Part shown: in pieces, positions 8,798-16,989 of the stretch
How positions within the stretch are numbered: the first letter of the stretch is position 1
How the letters are laid out: each line of letters opens with the position of its first letter
DNA from: Chryseobacterium cucumeris
Lineage (GTDB): Bacteria; Bacteroidota; Bacteroidia; Flavobacteriales; Weeksellaceae
DNA length: 64,000 bases
Assembly (NCBI RefSeq): GCF_001593385.1
Contig: NZ_LUVZ01000043.1
Location: forward strand, 248,001 to 312,000
Direction of reading: 5' to 3'
Translations under genes and position numbers: made by a program
Notes under the pieces: generated by a model
The model's input: the letters and a program-made list of their open reading frames with translations, nothing else
Told to the model about the DNA's origin: nothing
Databases searched by the model: none

Positions 8798-9619
8798 ATG
8801 AAAAAAAGTTATATCCTGCTATTATTGATTATAGCTCATACCATATATGCACAGGTTGCTATTGGGAAAACCTCAGTAAACAGCTCAGCTGTGCTGGAAG
8901 TTTCACAGACCACCAATAAAGGAGTACTTCTGCCAAGAGTAGATATTATAGATGTTTTGAATAATACCTCTCCGGTAAATAATCCGGCAGAAGGACTGGT
9001 TGTTTATAATAAAGGGAACTCCATTAGCCCCGGTCTTTATATCTGGAAAAGCAATATGTGGACTCAGCTTTCTGATACGTATAACCTGGTAAGTTATATG
9101 ATGCTTCAACGCACCTCTGATTATTCAATACTTGGAGGTCTTGCCAACGGTACATACAAAAATTTCAACGATGCCGCATTTACTGTTGTATCTAATGATA
9201 TCGGAGCTTTATACAATACTTCTACAGGAATTATCACACTTCCCGGAAACAGCGGATATCTGGTGAATGTATGTCTGAATATCAGAACAGCTCTTGAAAG
9301 TACGACTGCCGGAATAGGAGGAACTTCTGTTCATCTGCATCAGTACCTTGTAAAACTTATTGATCCGTCCACAGGAAATCAATATGGTAAAACAATTAGT
9401 ATCAATGCACAATCAATTGCCAGTAATAAGACCCATACTCTGAATATGAGTTTCTCTTTTGTGACTACTTCAGCAGCTCCTATTCTTTTAGTTCCTGCCA
9501 TTGCTCATGATGCGGGAGGAACTTACCAGAACGGATCCGGAGGAACAACGCCTAATAACGGAGAAATCATCATCACGAATGCTAAAGTTGATATTCAAAG
9601 ATCAGCACTTAATCAATAA
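8798..9619 (+). CDS. Secreted surface protein, second of three
   Basis: 273 residues. It has a signal peptide (MKKSYILLLLIIAHTIYAQ), then VAIGKTSVNSSAVLEVSQTTNKGVLLPRVD and PAEGLVVYNKG, the same head module as its neighbours. The remainder is predicted all-beta (GIITLPGNSGYLVNVCLNIR, TLNMSFSFVTTSAAPILLVP). It lacks the NGGSGYT repeats of the first gene. It lies 15 bp after that gene and 11 bp before the third. The shared head suggests that the three proteins diverged by tandem duplication and assemble on, or are exported to, the cell surface. No function is known to me. Confidence 0.72.
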   Translation: MKKSYILLLLIIAHTIYAQVAIGKTSVNSSAVLEVSQTTNKGVLLPRVDIIDVLNNTSPVNNPAEGLVVYNKGNSISPGLYIWKSNMWTQLSDTYNLVSYMMLQRTSDYSILGGLANGTYKNFNDAAFTVVSNDIGALYNTSTGIITLPGNSGYLVNVCLNIRTALESTTAGIGGTSVHLHQYLVKLIDPSTGNQYGKTISINAQSIASNKTHTLNMSFSFVTTSAAPILLVPAIAHDAGGTYQNGSGGTTPNNGEIIITNAKVDIQRSALNQ

Positions 9620-9630
9620 TTTATAGCACA

Positions 9631-10401
9631 ATGAAAACATCTATTTACATAATCGGTATGATACTGTTAAGCATTTTTTCAAATGCACAAGTTGGTATTA
9701 ATACAAGCACGCCTAATGCAAGCAGTGTTCTGGACATTAGTTCTTCCAATAAAGGAGTTCTTTTTCCACAATATGATCTGCTTGTTCTGAACAGTACCTC
9801 CACTCCCATTGCGAATCCTGTAGACGGGCTTATTATTTACAATAGCGGAGGAGCATCTACTTTTCCGAAAGGATATTATGTTTGGGTAAGAAATCAATGG
9901 CAACGTATTATAGTTTCCGGTTCAGAACCTCAGATCATGTCTTTGCTTATCAATCCGGGAGTACTTATTCCTACCGGAAGCACGAATAATACATTAGGGA
10001 ACTTTGCGGTTACTTCGAATAAAATTACAGGAGCTTCACTAGGCGCGGATAATTCCACGATTACCCTGCCTGCCGGAACATATATTGTACGGTATTCTGT
10101 GGATTCCAGCAATGCGAATAATAATAACGGAACGGCTAACACCCAGTATCTTTCTCAAAATTTTACCTGTACCCGTTCTTATCTGATTAATTCCGCTACC
10201 AGTGCAACCATTACGGAAACCAACAGAATGTGCCAGTTATCAAGCTCATTTACATTTTTTCAGGGAAGTTATTTTTTAACACTGGCTTCTCCAACAACGA
10301 TCCGTCAGAAGTTCGAATTTGATACAGGAAACGGTTTTACCGCCAGTAATCTTAATGTAAGATCATCATTATCACTTGTCATTACCAAGATGAGTCTATA
10401 A
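9631..10401 (+). CDS. Secreted surface protein, third of three
   Basis: 256 residues. Its signal peptide (MKTSIYIIGMILLSIFSNAQ) precedes VGINTSTPNASSVLDISSSNKGVLFPQYD and PVDGLIIYNSGG, the common head module. The C-terminal domain is beta-rich and Asn/Thr-rich (STITLPAGTYIVRYSVDSSN). The phrase LPAGTYIV aligns in place with LPQGKYLV of the first gene and LPGNSGYLV of the second, so all three share one two-part layout. The gene is followed by two hairpins, the second a strong bidirectional terminator against gpsA. Confidence 0.72.
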   Translation: MKTSIYIIGMILLSIFSNAQVGINTSTPNASSVLDISSSNKGVLFPQYDLLVLNSTSTPIANPVDGLIIYNSGGASTFPKGYYVWVRNQWQRIIVSGSEPQIMSLLINPGVLIPTGSTNNTLGNFAVTSNKITGASLGADNSTITLPAGTYIVRYSVDSSNANNNNGTANTQYLSQNFTCTRSYLINSATSATITETNRMCQLSSSFTFFQGSYFLTLASPTTIRQKFEFDTGNGFTASNLNVRSSLSLVITKMSL

Positions 10402-10403
10402 AA

Positions 10404-10432
10404 AAACTTAAGCATGAAAAATGCTTAAGTTT
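10404..10432 (+). other. Hairpin after the secreted-protein operon
   Basis: A perfect 12-bp stem (AAACTTAAGCAT / ATGCTTAAGTTT) with a 5-nt loop sits directly after the last stop codon. It lacks a long T run, so it may be an RNA-stabilising or processing stem rather than a terminator. Confidence 0.5.
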
Positions 10433-10446
10433 CATTATTTATGTTT

Positions 10447-10480
10447 AACAGGACTTTAAAAATTAAAGTCCTGTTTTTTT
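10447..10480. terminator. Bidirectional intrinsic terminator
   Basis: AACAGGACTTTA pairs with TAAAGTCCTGTT over 12 bp with a 3-nt loop, followed by a run of T on the plus strand and A on the left for the minus strand. It separates the convergent secreted-protein operon and gpsA and overlaps the gpsA stop codon. Confidence 0.8.
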
Positions 10481-11519
10481 AATTCAATTTTGCAGTCAAT
10501 TTTTTAAACTGCTTTTCAGCATTTTTACCTTCATACAAAATAGCATATACGGTATCAATAATCGGAAGTTTAAGATTTTTCTGTTTTGCCGTTTTATAAA
10601 TGGAATCTGCAGCGTAATATCCTTCTGCTACCATGTTCATAGACTGAATGGCAGATTTTACGGTATATCCTTTCCCAATAAGGTTTCCAAGGTTTCTGTT
10701 TCTTGAGAAAAGTGAATATGCCGTTACCAAAAGGTCACCCAGATATGCACTTTCATTCACGTCTCTTGGTGCCTCATAAATCGCTTCCAGGAATGTTTCC
10801 ATTTCACGGATAGCATTGGAAACAAAGACTGCTGTAAAGTTATCACCATAACCCAATCCACTTGCTATTCCCGCTCCGATGGCAAAAATATTTTTAAGAA
10901 TGGCGCTGTATTCATTTCCTAAAATATCTTTGCTTGTATGAACTTTAATAAAATCTGAACTGAAGATTCCTTCAAGTTTTTCAGCAGTCTCATCTTCTAC
11001 GGCCGCAATAGTAAGATAAGAAAGTCTTTCCATGGCCACCTCTTCAGCATGACATGGCCCTGCAATAACGGCCTGATTTCTGAAACCAATTTTAAATTCA
11101 TCACGCAGATAGTGCGCTACCACGTCATTTACTTTAGGAATAATTCCTTTAATTGCTGAAATAAAGATCTTATCTGAATATTCACAGGTCATTTTATCCA
11201 ACGTATCAGAGAGATAGATAGACGGTGTTGCCAGAACAATAACATCACAGGCAGTAACCAGTTCGTTAATATCTGTTGTCAGTTTTAAACTTTTAAGATT
11301 AAAATGGGCAGCCGTAAGATAAGTTGGGTTATGTCCACGAAGCTCAATAGCTCCTTTTACAAATTCATTTCTTACACACCAGTGTACTACTTTGCAGTTT
11401 TCAACAAGCATTTTTACAATAGCGGTTGCAAAACTTCCGCTTCCTACAACTCCTACAGAAATATCCTTTTTATTCTTTTTTGGATTCGAAGATTCTGAAA
11501 TAATTTTCTTTTTAGCCAT
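10479..11519 (-). CDS. gpsA: NAD(P)-dependent glycerol-3-phosphate dehydrogenase
   Basis: 346 residues from the ATG at 11519. The Rossmann motif is VGVVGSGSFATAI. Family motifs follow: ATPSIYL, ISAIKGI.P, AVIAGPCHAEEVA, and NEYSAILKNIFAIGAGIASGLGYGDN, which holds the catalytic Lys. GpsA makes sn-glycerol 3-phosphate from DHAP for phospholipid synthesis. The frame is open further upstream to 11591, but that stretch (MVFIIVSKPALRL) has no family match. A lysine-rich head precedes the domain (KKKIISESSNPKKNKK), as in other Flavobacteriia. It is a monocistronic gene, convergent with the secreted-protein operon. Confidence 0.95.
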   Translation of the reverse strand: MAKKKIISESSNPKKNKKDISVGVVGSGSFATAIVKMLVENCKVVHWCVRNEFVKGAIELRGHNPTYLTAAHFNLKSLKLTTDINELVTACDVIVLATPSIYLSDTLDKMTCEYSDKIFISAIKGIIPKVNDVVAHYLRDEFKIGFRNQAVIAGPCHAEEVAMERLSYLTIAAVEDETAEKLEGIFSSDFIKVHTSKDILGNEYSAILKNIFAIGAGIASGLGYGDNFTAVFVSNAIREMETFLEAIYEAPRDVNESAYLGDLLVTAYSLFSRNRNLGNLIGKGYTVKSAIQSMNMVAEGYYAADSIYKTAKQKNLKLPIIDTVYAILYEGKNAEKQFKKLTAKLN

Positions 11520-11697
11520 AATTGGAATGTGAACTGCAAAGATATTAAAACAAAGACGTAACGCAGGCTTTGAAACTATGATAAAAACCATTTTCTGAAA
11601 AAATTAACACTACAACACAATTAAATAGCTAATTAGCCGTTAAATACAGAAAAAACTGAATTTTAATTAAAAATAACTCACAAAGCTTATTTTTAAT

Positions 11698-11705
11698 TAA
11701 ATTTG
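11698..11705 (+). promoter_or_regulatory. -7 promoter box for the M23 peptidase gene
   Basis: TAAATTTG matches TAnnTTTG and lies 38 bp upstream of the ATG at 11744. A -33 element is not clear in the AT-rich upstream sequence. Confidence 0.4.
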
Positions 11706-11743
11706 CAACTTCAAAACCGTTTTAACTTACTAAGAGAAGAAAT

Positions 11744-12775
11744 ATGAAAAAATTTCTAAACAGCAAGAAGAACGTAAACATTCTCCTGGGAGGACTTTTA
11801 CTAGTAGTTTTTGCACAAGGTGTATTCATTGCCAAACTCTTTTCTGAAAGAGATGACAAAACCTACGAAGTAAACCTTGTAAAAATAAACACTGAAAAAG
11901 ACAGTGTAGATTATTTAAAAATGAAAAGTGATCTTACTCTTGTAGATCAAACCGTTGCTCAGCTCAACTCCTTCCTGAAGTCCAAAGACATCACTAATGA
12001 AAAACTAATGATGCTCAACCAGGACAGTATTTCAAACTCTATTTATCTTTCCAAACAGGCTAACCGATACAGCCAATATCTGATGGATCTTCAGAAAAAA
12101 CTCATGCAGGTTCCCTTAGGAATGCCTACTGATGGCTATATTTCCTCTAATTTCGGGATAAGAAAAAATCCTATTCCTTTCAAAACTGTTTTTGCTTCAG
12201 TAAGATCAAGTGCAGCAACAGAGGCAAAACCAACAGTAGTCGCAGCAGCTAAGCCTGAAGTAAAAGCTGAACCTGTTGAGAAAATTATAGAACTTACAGA
12301 CAGCTATGGAAATAAGAGAGAAGTAAAAGTAATGGTAACCCCAAAAACGGCTCCTGTAGCTGCAACTTCTGCTCCTGCAACCACAACAAAAGCTGCTTCC
12401 GGAACGCCTGCAACTAAAACTGCTGTCGCTGAAAAAAACAATCCACCTGCTGAAGCTGATCAGATGCAGTTCCATAAAGGACTGGACATTGCTGTTGCCT
12501 ATGGTTCTGATGTAAGAGCTGCTGCTGCCGGAACAATCATTTTTTCCGGACAAAAAGGAGGCTATGGAAACTGTGTAATTGTTTCTCACGGAAACGGGCT
12601 GGCTACTTTATATGGACATTTATCTCAGCTTATTGCAAAAGTAAATGATAAAGTAAAAGTTGGTCAGGTCATTGCAAAATCCGGAAATTCCGGGCGTTCT
12701 ACAGGACCTCATCTTCATTATGAAGTACACAAAAACAATACTCCGATTAACCCGAAATTGTTTATGAATCTATAA
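11744..12775 (+). CDS. M23 family murein endopeptidase
   Basis: 343 residues. A basic N-terminus and one membrane helix (about 12-32) anchor it, followed by a helical region that may form a coiled coil (about 50-130). The peptidase fold begins as MPTDGYISSNFGIRKNPIPF and is then interrupted by an Ala/Pro/Lys-rich insert of about 90 residues. It resumes at FHKGLDIAV. Zinc ligands His244 and Asp248 (HKGLD) and the HLH motif at 323-325 are present, with YGHLS near 290. The expected role is cleavage of peptidoglycan cross-links or activation of an amidase at the cytoplasmic membrane. The low-complexity insert inside the domain is notable. Confidence 0.9.
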   Translation: MKKFLNSKKNVNILLGGLLLVVFAQGVFIAKLFSERDDKTYEVNLVKINTEKDSVDYLKMKSDLTLVDQTVAQLNSFLKSKDITNEKLMMLNQDSISNSIYLSKQANRYSQYLMDLQKKLMQVPLGMPTDGYISSNFGIRKNPIPFKTVFASVRSSAATEAKPTVVAAAKPEVKAEPVEKIIELTDSYGNKREVKVMVTPKTAPVAATSAPATTTKAASGTPATKTAVAEKNNPPAEADQMQFHKGLDIAVAYGSDVRAAAAGTIIFSGQKGGYGNCVIVSHGNGLATLYGHLSQLIAKVNDKVKVGQVIAKSGNSGRSTGPHLHYEVHKNNTPINPKLFMNL

Positions 12776-12778
12776 AAG

Positions 12779-12806
12779 AAAACTGTCTCTCATGAGGCAG
12801 TTTTTT
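12779..12806 (+). terminator. Intrinsic terminator after the M23 gene
   Basis: AAAACTGTC pairs with GGCAGTTTT (one G-U) and is followed by T residues, 4 bp after the stop codon. Confidence 0.7.
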
Positions 12807-13056
12807 AGTTTTACAAAATAGAGTATTCATTTAAAGACCTTTTTTAAACACAAAGAACACGAATAGTTCCACGAATAGAACGAATCACTAATATAATTCT
12901 AATGATCATAGATCTTCAAAATCTATAAAATCTGCGAGAGATTATTTTAATTCAAAGTTTTTAATTTGCTTTCTTTTGAGGCTAAGGAGGCAAAGTTAGA
13001 ATCAGCAAGCTGATTTGATGAGCTTTAATGATATTTTATTGTTAACTATTATGATA
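12807..13056. other. Non-coding gap
   Basis: This is the bulk of a 313-bp gene-free stretch between the M23 gene and the convergent MBL gene. It contains dispersed-repeat fragments (AAACACAAAGAACACGAAT, TCTGCGAGAGATTATTTTAA) of the kind seen between genes in this genus. I see no reading frame, promoter or RNA structure. Confidence 0.4.
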
Positions 13057-13090
13057 CAAAAAAGACAGCTGCATTGGCAGCTGTCTTTTT
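13057..13090. terminator. Bidirectional terminator
   Basis: A perfect 14-bp stem (AAAAAGACAGCTGC / GCAGCTGTCTTTTT) with a 4-nt loop is flanked by A and T runs. It abuts the stop codon of the MBL gene on the minus strand. Confidence 0.8.
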
Positions 13091-14261
13091 ATTTTAAAAT
13101 TTTAAGCGTTCCTTTCGGGTGGGTAAATGTACCGTCGGGACCTGCAATATTCGAGTAGATGATATTTTTATTATAATCCTGAATATGGGTTACATTGAAA
13201 CCAAGGTGCGGCTCATGCCAGTAGACCATAAAAACATTTTTTGCTACTTCTATGGCAGTATATTCTACAGTATCTGTACTGTTTTTTGAACTTCCGGCTG
13301 TTCCTGTGAATGTCATGGTTTTATTATCTTTAAAATCAAGAATGAATTTTATTTCTCCAAAGTCCACTTCCACTTTTTGTCCTATTGCCGGATAGGGTGA
13401 TTTAAGATCCCAGTCCATTTCTTTTAGATAAACCTTTACTCCCATTTCTAGCTCTTCTTTTCCTGGCAGATCAGGGTATTTTTTTACCATGAAATCTACA
13501 ATTGCGGATGTAGTTTTGTTTTCAGTAACTGCCTGTTTATAATTTTCCAGATAGTTTTTCACAAAATCAAGAGATTGTGGTGATGTGGAAAGCTCTACAA
13601 AATGAGAAGGAATAACTTTTTCCGGTTTCAAACCTTTCATAGCATCAATCTGCCCTATCCATTGATCAACGGCTTTGACATTCTGTGTATCTGCCATCCA
13701 GAGATGTGAGCCCACAGAAACTGAAATCCCGCCTGCAATGGTTTTGATGGACGGAATCCAAAGAAAGCTATGTGCATGATCTTCAGGATTTTGTCTGATT
13801 TCAATTTTGTTTCCTTCAAGATCAGGAATTGAAGTAACTGCTTCAGGAATTATAATTTCCGATGGAGCATCTGCCTTCAACTGTGGTTTCCACACTCCCA
13901 TTTTATCATCTTTTGAAGCTGATATAAGGTAAGCAGTCTGTGCCGTTGAGATAATTTTAGCATTAGGAAAAGCTTTTTTAATCACATCCAATCCAAAATA
14001 GAAATCAGGATCGCTGTGAGAAATAAAAACGGTTTTCAGGTTCTTTCCTGTTGCTTTTATTTCTTTTACCAGCTGTTCCGCATATTGTTTCTGAAACTGA
14101 GCATCTACCAGTATCGCATCTTTATTTCCGTAAATAATGGTAGAAGTAATGGGAAAAATAGCTTTGGTTCCCGGATTATAAACTTTCACTTTGAGATTCC
14201 CTGCAAATATGCTGATGAATCCCAACAATGCTAATAACGACCATAATTTTTTTTGTATCAT
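13089..14261 (-). CDS. Secreted MBL-fold hydrolase with non-standard metal motif
   Basis: 390 residues. A signal peptide (IQKKLWSLLALLGFISIFAG) precedes a metallo-beta-lactamase fold: STIIYGNKDAILVDAQF, then FISHSDPDFYFGLDVI, where canonical enzymes have HxHxDH. Here the pattern is H-S-D-P-D-F, so the second and third His are missing. Later motifs are HAHSFLWIPSIKTIAGGISV and VIPSHF. Residues about 250-390 form an extra domain. I infer a periplasmic hydrolase whose metal site is altered. It is followed after 17 bp by nothing on this strand; its upstream neighbour (NAD(P)-binding gene) ends 17 bp before it, so they may be co-transcribed. Confidence 0.75.
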   Translation of the reverse strand: MIQKKLWSLLALLGFISIFAGNLKVKVYNPGTKAIFPITSTIIYGNKDAILVDAQFQKQYAEQLVKEIKATGKNLKTVFISHSDPDFYFGLDVIKKAFPNAKIISTAQTAYLISASKDDKMGVWKPQLKADAPSEIIIPEAVTSIPDLEGNKIEIRQNPEDHAHSFLWIPSIKTIAGGISVSVGSHLWMADTQNVKAVDQWIGQIDAMKGLKPEKVIPSHFVELSTSPQSLDFVKNYLENYKQAVTENKTTSAIVDFMVKKYPDLPGKEELEMGVKVYLKEMDWDLKSPYPAIGQKVEVDFGEIKFILDFKDNKTMTFTGTAGSSKNSTDTVEYTAIEVAKNVFMVYWHEPHLGFNVTHIQDYNKNIIYSNIAGPDGTFTHPKGTLKILK

Positions 14262-14278
14262 TTCTGTTCTTTTATTGA

Positions 14279-14932
14279 TTAGTAAGCTGCTGTGAAACGT
14301 TCACGGATGTGATTGTTCTGCTCTAATTCGTCTACTAAAACTACGGCTACGTCTTCTACAGACAGACGGCTTCTTCCGTTTTCATCAAATACCGGAGTTT
14401 CCAGTGAAGTTCTGTATTTTCCTGTTCTTTCTCCTACATTCGCCTGGTTCATTTCTATAGCAGGGCTGAAGAATGTCCAATCCAACGTATTATTTTCCTT
14501 GATTTTGTTTAAATAATCTCTTGCTGCTGTTGCACCAGGTTTGTAAGCTTCAGGGAAATCAGGAGTATCTACAATTTGTACGTTATCGGGTGTGTAAAGG
14601 CTTCCTGCTCCACCTACTACAATCAGTCTTTTTACTCCCGACTGTTCTACAGCTTTTTCAATGTTCTCAGAACCGTTTAAAAAATCGTTGTAAAGGTTAG
14701 GGTTGGTCCATCCTGCATTGAATGTACTGATTACTGCATCACTTCCTTTCAATGCTTCAGCCAGTTCGCTTACATTGTTTACATCAACACTTTTTGCAGT
14801 TACATTTTCCTGTATTTTCACTTTTGATGCATCTCTTACCAATGCTTCCACCGCATATCCTCTTTCTGCTAATTCTGATACTACATGTGCTCCTACAAAT
14901 CCTGTTGCACCGATTACTGCTACTTTTTTCAT
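14279..14932 (-). CDS. NAD(P)-binding atypical SDR (YwnB-like)
   Basis: 217 residues. The N-terminal nucleotide motif is VAVIGATGFVGAHVV (GATGxxG), followed by SDAVISTFNAGW and KRLIVVGGAGSLY. These are typical of the NmrA/YwnB-type NAD(P)H-binding proteins, which lack the usual YxxxK active site. The next gene upstream encodes an Rrf2 regulator, the same pairing as ywnA-ywnB in Bacillus. A 27-bp operator copy lies 23 bp upstream of the ATG and is identical to one before the regulator gene. The role is probably redox or electrophile stress; the substrate is unknown. Confidence 0.82.
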   Translation of the reverse strand: MKKVAVIGATGFVGAHVVSELAERGYAVEALVRDASKVKIQENVTAKSVDVNNVSELAEALKGSDAVISTFNAGWTNPNLYNDFLNGSENIEKAVEQSGVKRLIVVGGAGSLYTPDNVQIVDTPDFPEAYKPGATAARDYLNKIKENNTLDWTFFSPAIEMNQANVGERTGKYRTSLETPVFDENGRSRLSVEDVAVVLVDELEQNNHIRERFTAAY

Positions 14933-14954
14933 AATGTTTTATTTTTTTTAATTA

Positions 14955-14981
14955 AACTGTAATAAATTTTGTTACATTTAA
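14955..14981 (-). promoter_or_regulatory. Rrf2-type operator, copy 1
   Basis: These 27 bp are identical, in inverted orientation, to 15434-15460. The core is the 19-bp dyad TGTAATAAATTTTGTTACA (14958-14976), symmetric except for one pair. It lies just upstream of the NAD(P)-binding gene. Confidence 0.8.
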
Positions 14982-14993
14982 GATGAAATTTTT

Positions 14994-15404
14994 TTATTCG
15001 AACTGGTCAGTGAATTCCTGTAATGACTTATCTCCTAAAAAGTTTACCACCAATTGATCTGTTTCTTCAAATAATGTATTTAAATGATTGTTGATCTCCT
15101 TTCCAACACTGCACGCGGGATTGGGATTCTGATTTTTTTTGCCTAATACTTCTGTATTTTTTACTGCTTTATAGATCTCGGAAATTGTGATCATTTCAGC
15201 ATTTTTTGCAAGCTGACTTCCTCCTTCTTTTCCTTGTCTGCTGATAATCAGACCTACCTCTCTCAATACGCTGATCTCCTTTCGGATAATCACCGGATTC
15301 ACATTGATACTACCGGCCATCCAGTCAGATGTAAGCCACTCCTGAGGGCTTTTCGCCAATAGTGTCATTATATGTACTGCCGTAGCAAATCTTGTATTGT
15401 TCAT
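14994..15404 (-). CDS. Rrf2 family transcriptional regulator (YwnA-like)
   Basis: 136 residues from the ATG at 15404. The winged helix is visible as RFATAVHIMTLLAKSPQEWLTSDWMAGSINVNPVIIRKEISVLREVGLI, followed by the wing RQGKEGGSQLAK and a C-terminal dimerisation helix. Only one Cys is present (PACSVGKE), so there is no three-Cys Fe-S cluster as in IscR; the single Cys may sense thiol or electrophile stress. The frame is open to 15446, but that start lies inside operator copy 2. The regulator precedes its likely target, the NAD(P)-binding gene, and both carry the same operator. Autorepression is expected. Confidence 0.88.
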   Translation of the reverse strand: MNNTRFATAVHIMTLLAKSPQEWLTSDWMAGSINVNPVIIRKEISVLREVGLIISRQGKEGGSQLAKNAEMITISEIYKAVKNTEVLGKKNQNPNPACSVGKEINNHLNTLFEETDQLVVNFLGDKSLQEFTDQFE

Positions 15405-15433
15405 TGTAATTACTTTGCAAAGATAAACATTTT

Positions 15434-15460
15434 TTAAATGTAACAAAATTTATTACAGTT
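15434..15460 (-). promoter_or_regulatory. Rrf2-type operator, copy 2
   Basis: The dyad TGTAACAAAATTTATTACA at 15439-15457 is embedded in 27 bp that exactly match the inverse of 14955-14981. It lies 29 bp upstream of the regulator ATG, as expected for autoregulation. Confidence 0.8.
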
Positions 15461-15469
15461 ATTTTTTTC

Positions 15470-16420
15470 TTAAAGAATTAATTTATCCAAATCCAGCAAC
15501 AAATAATTGATATTTTGATTAATGGTACGTGTGGCCGACTGCATCTGATTGAGCATGGCAGCGCGGTTATGAAGATCGTCTGCTCTGTAAAAACCTCCAT
15601 CACTGAAGATTACAGACTTATCTGCTGTTTCTTTATTGTCATCAAACTGGTAATGAAGCCATCTTAATTTCATATTTCCGATAATGGAGTGTTCTTCTCT
15701 GTTGGAAAACTTTTTCTCTGTGTACATATACCAGATAAAAGGGGGGAAATTCGGAGACTCTAATTTTTCTTTCCAGATATCTCTCAAAAGGTTTCTCTGG
15801 TGAATAAACTCTACCTTTTTCCCTTTTGGATTAAGGGTTGCCAGTCCAAAACCTGCTCCCAGAACCCCTCCGCCTATATCAATGGCATTACTCCAGCCTT
15901 GATCATGTACAATTCCTCCTGCTATGGAAGCGGCTGCTCCTGCAACGATTGAATATAAAATAAGTTTGTTATTTCTTGATGAGTTGAGATTATCCACATA
16001 ATTTCCAATCTGGGCTACTCTTTCTCCTTCACAGTCGAACTCTGCGGCTACTGCATCCAGTTCCGTAAGAGCAATCGTTATTTTGCTGTTTATTTTTGTC
16101 TTCAACTGTAAGACTTTAATCTGGGAAGCAAGGGATGAGTCTTTTTTAAGATCAATAATCTCATGAACCTCATCTAAATTATCCAGTGCGTTTAAGATCA
16201 GGATACTCTGATCAGAAAATACTTCTTTTAATTCTTTATTGGCTGCCAGTATAGAATCTGAATTATAAGACGGAAGTTTGTTGCTGTAGTTATATTTGAA
16301 CGGCGCTTTACAGTAGCTGTCCTTCAGGGTGAGAATATTCTGCTGAATAGCCTGATTCTTCCTGGAAACACAGGAAGTAAGAAGCCCGAAAACAATCAAA
16401 AGGTAAAAAAGTTTTTTCAT
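15470..16420 (-). CDS. Hypothetical lipoprotein, 316 aa
   Basis: A lipoprotein signal peptide ends in LLTSC, the lipobox, with Cys17 as the likely lipidated residue. The protein is mostly helical up to about residue 150. A small hydrophobic, Gly/Ala-rich stretch (ILYSIVAGAAASIAGGIVHDQ) and a glycine-rich second one (IGGGVLGAGFGLATL) follow at about 155-195 and resemble a hairpin that could insert in a membrane. The C-terminal region is soluble. I do not recognise the family. It is monocistronic; the next gene upstream has its own terminator. Confidence 0.65.
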   Translation of the reverse strand: MKKLFYLLIVFGLLTSCVSRKNQAIQQNILTLKDSYCKAPFKYNYSNKLPSYNSDSILAANKELKEVFSDQSILILNALDNLDEVHEIIDLKKDSSLASQIKVLQLKTKINSKITIALTELDAVAAEFDCEGERVAQIGNYVDNLNSSRNNKLILYSIVAGAAASIAGGIVHDQGWSNAIDIGGGVLGAGFGLATLNPKGKKVEFIHQRNLLRDIWKEKLESPNFPPFIWYMYTEKKFSNREEHSIIGNMKLRWLHYQFDDNKETADKSVIFSDGGFYRADDLHNRAAMLNQMQSATRTINQNINYLLLDLDKLIL

Positions 16421-16505
16421 TCAGTGATTTTTTGTGTTATCAGGTATATTGCAAAATAAATTTCTCCATTTTCACAATTCTCCTATACGAATATAATACA
16501 AATAA

Positions 16506-16535
16506 AAAAATTTACCTGAAATCAGGTAAATTTTT
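16506..16535. terminator. Intrinsic terminator after the FKBP gene
   Basis: A 14-bp perfect stem (AAAAATTTACCTGA / TCAGGTAAATTTTT) lies 20 bp after the FKBP stop on the minus strand and ends in T residues in both directions. Confidence 0.75.
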
Positions 16536-16554
16536 AATCTATTTTTAAGAAGGA

Positions 16555-16989
16555 TTATTTAATATCCAGTAATTCAACCTCAAAAACAAGAGTACTGTTT
16601 GGTCCTATTTCCTTGCTGATCTCCTGGTCTCCGTATGCTAAGTGCGGAGGAATAATCAATCTCCACTTACTTCCGACAGGCATCAACTGAAGAGCTTCCG
16701 TCCATCCTGAAATCACTCTGTTCAAAGGGAAAGATGCAGGTGTACCTCTTTTTACAGAGCTGTCAAATACTTTCCCGGAAATAGTAGTTCCGTGATAGTG
16801 GCATTTTACAGTAGATTTGGGTCCTGGTTTCGGGCCGTCGCCTTCTGTAATGATTTCATACTGTAAGCCGCTTGGTAACTGCACAACGCTTTCTCTTTTA
16901 CCATACTCTTCCATATATTCTTTACCGTCTTTCAGGTTTTTTTCTGCCAATTCTTTTTTACGTTTAAATAACATATCTGCTACTCCCAT
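16555..16989 (-). CDS. FKBP-type peptidyl-prolyl cis-trans isomerase
   Basis: 144 residues from the ATG at 16989 (MGVADMLFKRKKELAEK). A helical head of about 40 residues precedes one FKBP domain: LPSGLQYEIITEGDGPKPGP, VKCHYHGTTISGKVFDSS, PASFPLNRVISGWTEALQLMPVG, WRLIIPPHLAYGD, and IGPNSTLVFEVELLDI. The active-site aromatic and FDSS residues are intact. No signal peptide is seen, so it is probably cytoplasmic. The frame continues upstream to 17085, but the extra segment has no family match and overlaps the probable promoter region. Confidence 0.93.
   Translation of the reverse strand: MGVADMLFKRKKELAEKNLKDGKEYMEEYGKRESVVQLPSGLQYEIITEGDGPKPGPKSTVKCHYHGTTISGKVFDSSVKRGTPASFPLNRVISGWTEALQLMPVGSKWRLIIPPHLAYGDQEISKEIGPNSTLVFEVELLDIK

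Noticed and set aside
13089..14261. Beta-lactamase
   Set aside because: The metal motif is altered and the overall pattern is that of general MBL-fold hydrolases, not of class B enzymes.
15405..15446. Longer N-terminus for the Rrf2 regulator
   Set aside because: The alternative start lies inside operator copy 2, and the HTH begins right after the ATG at 15404.
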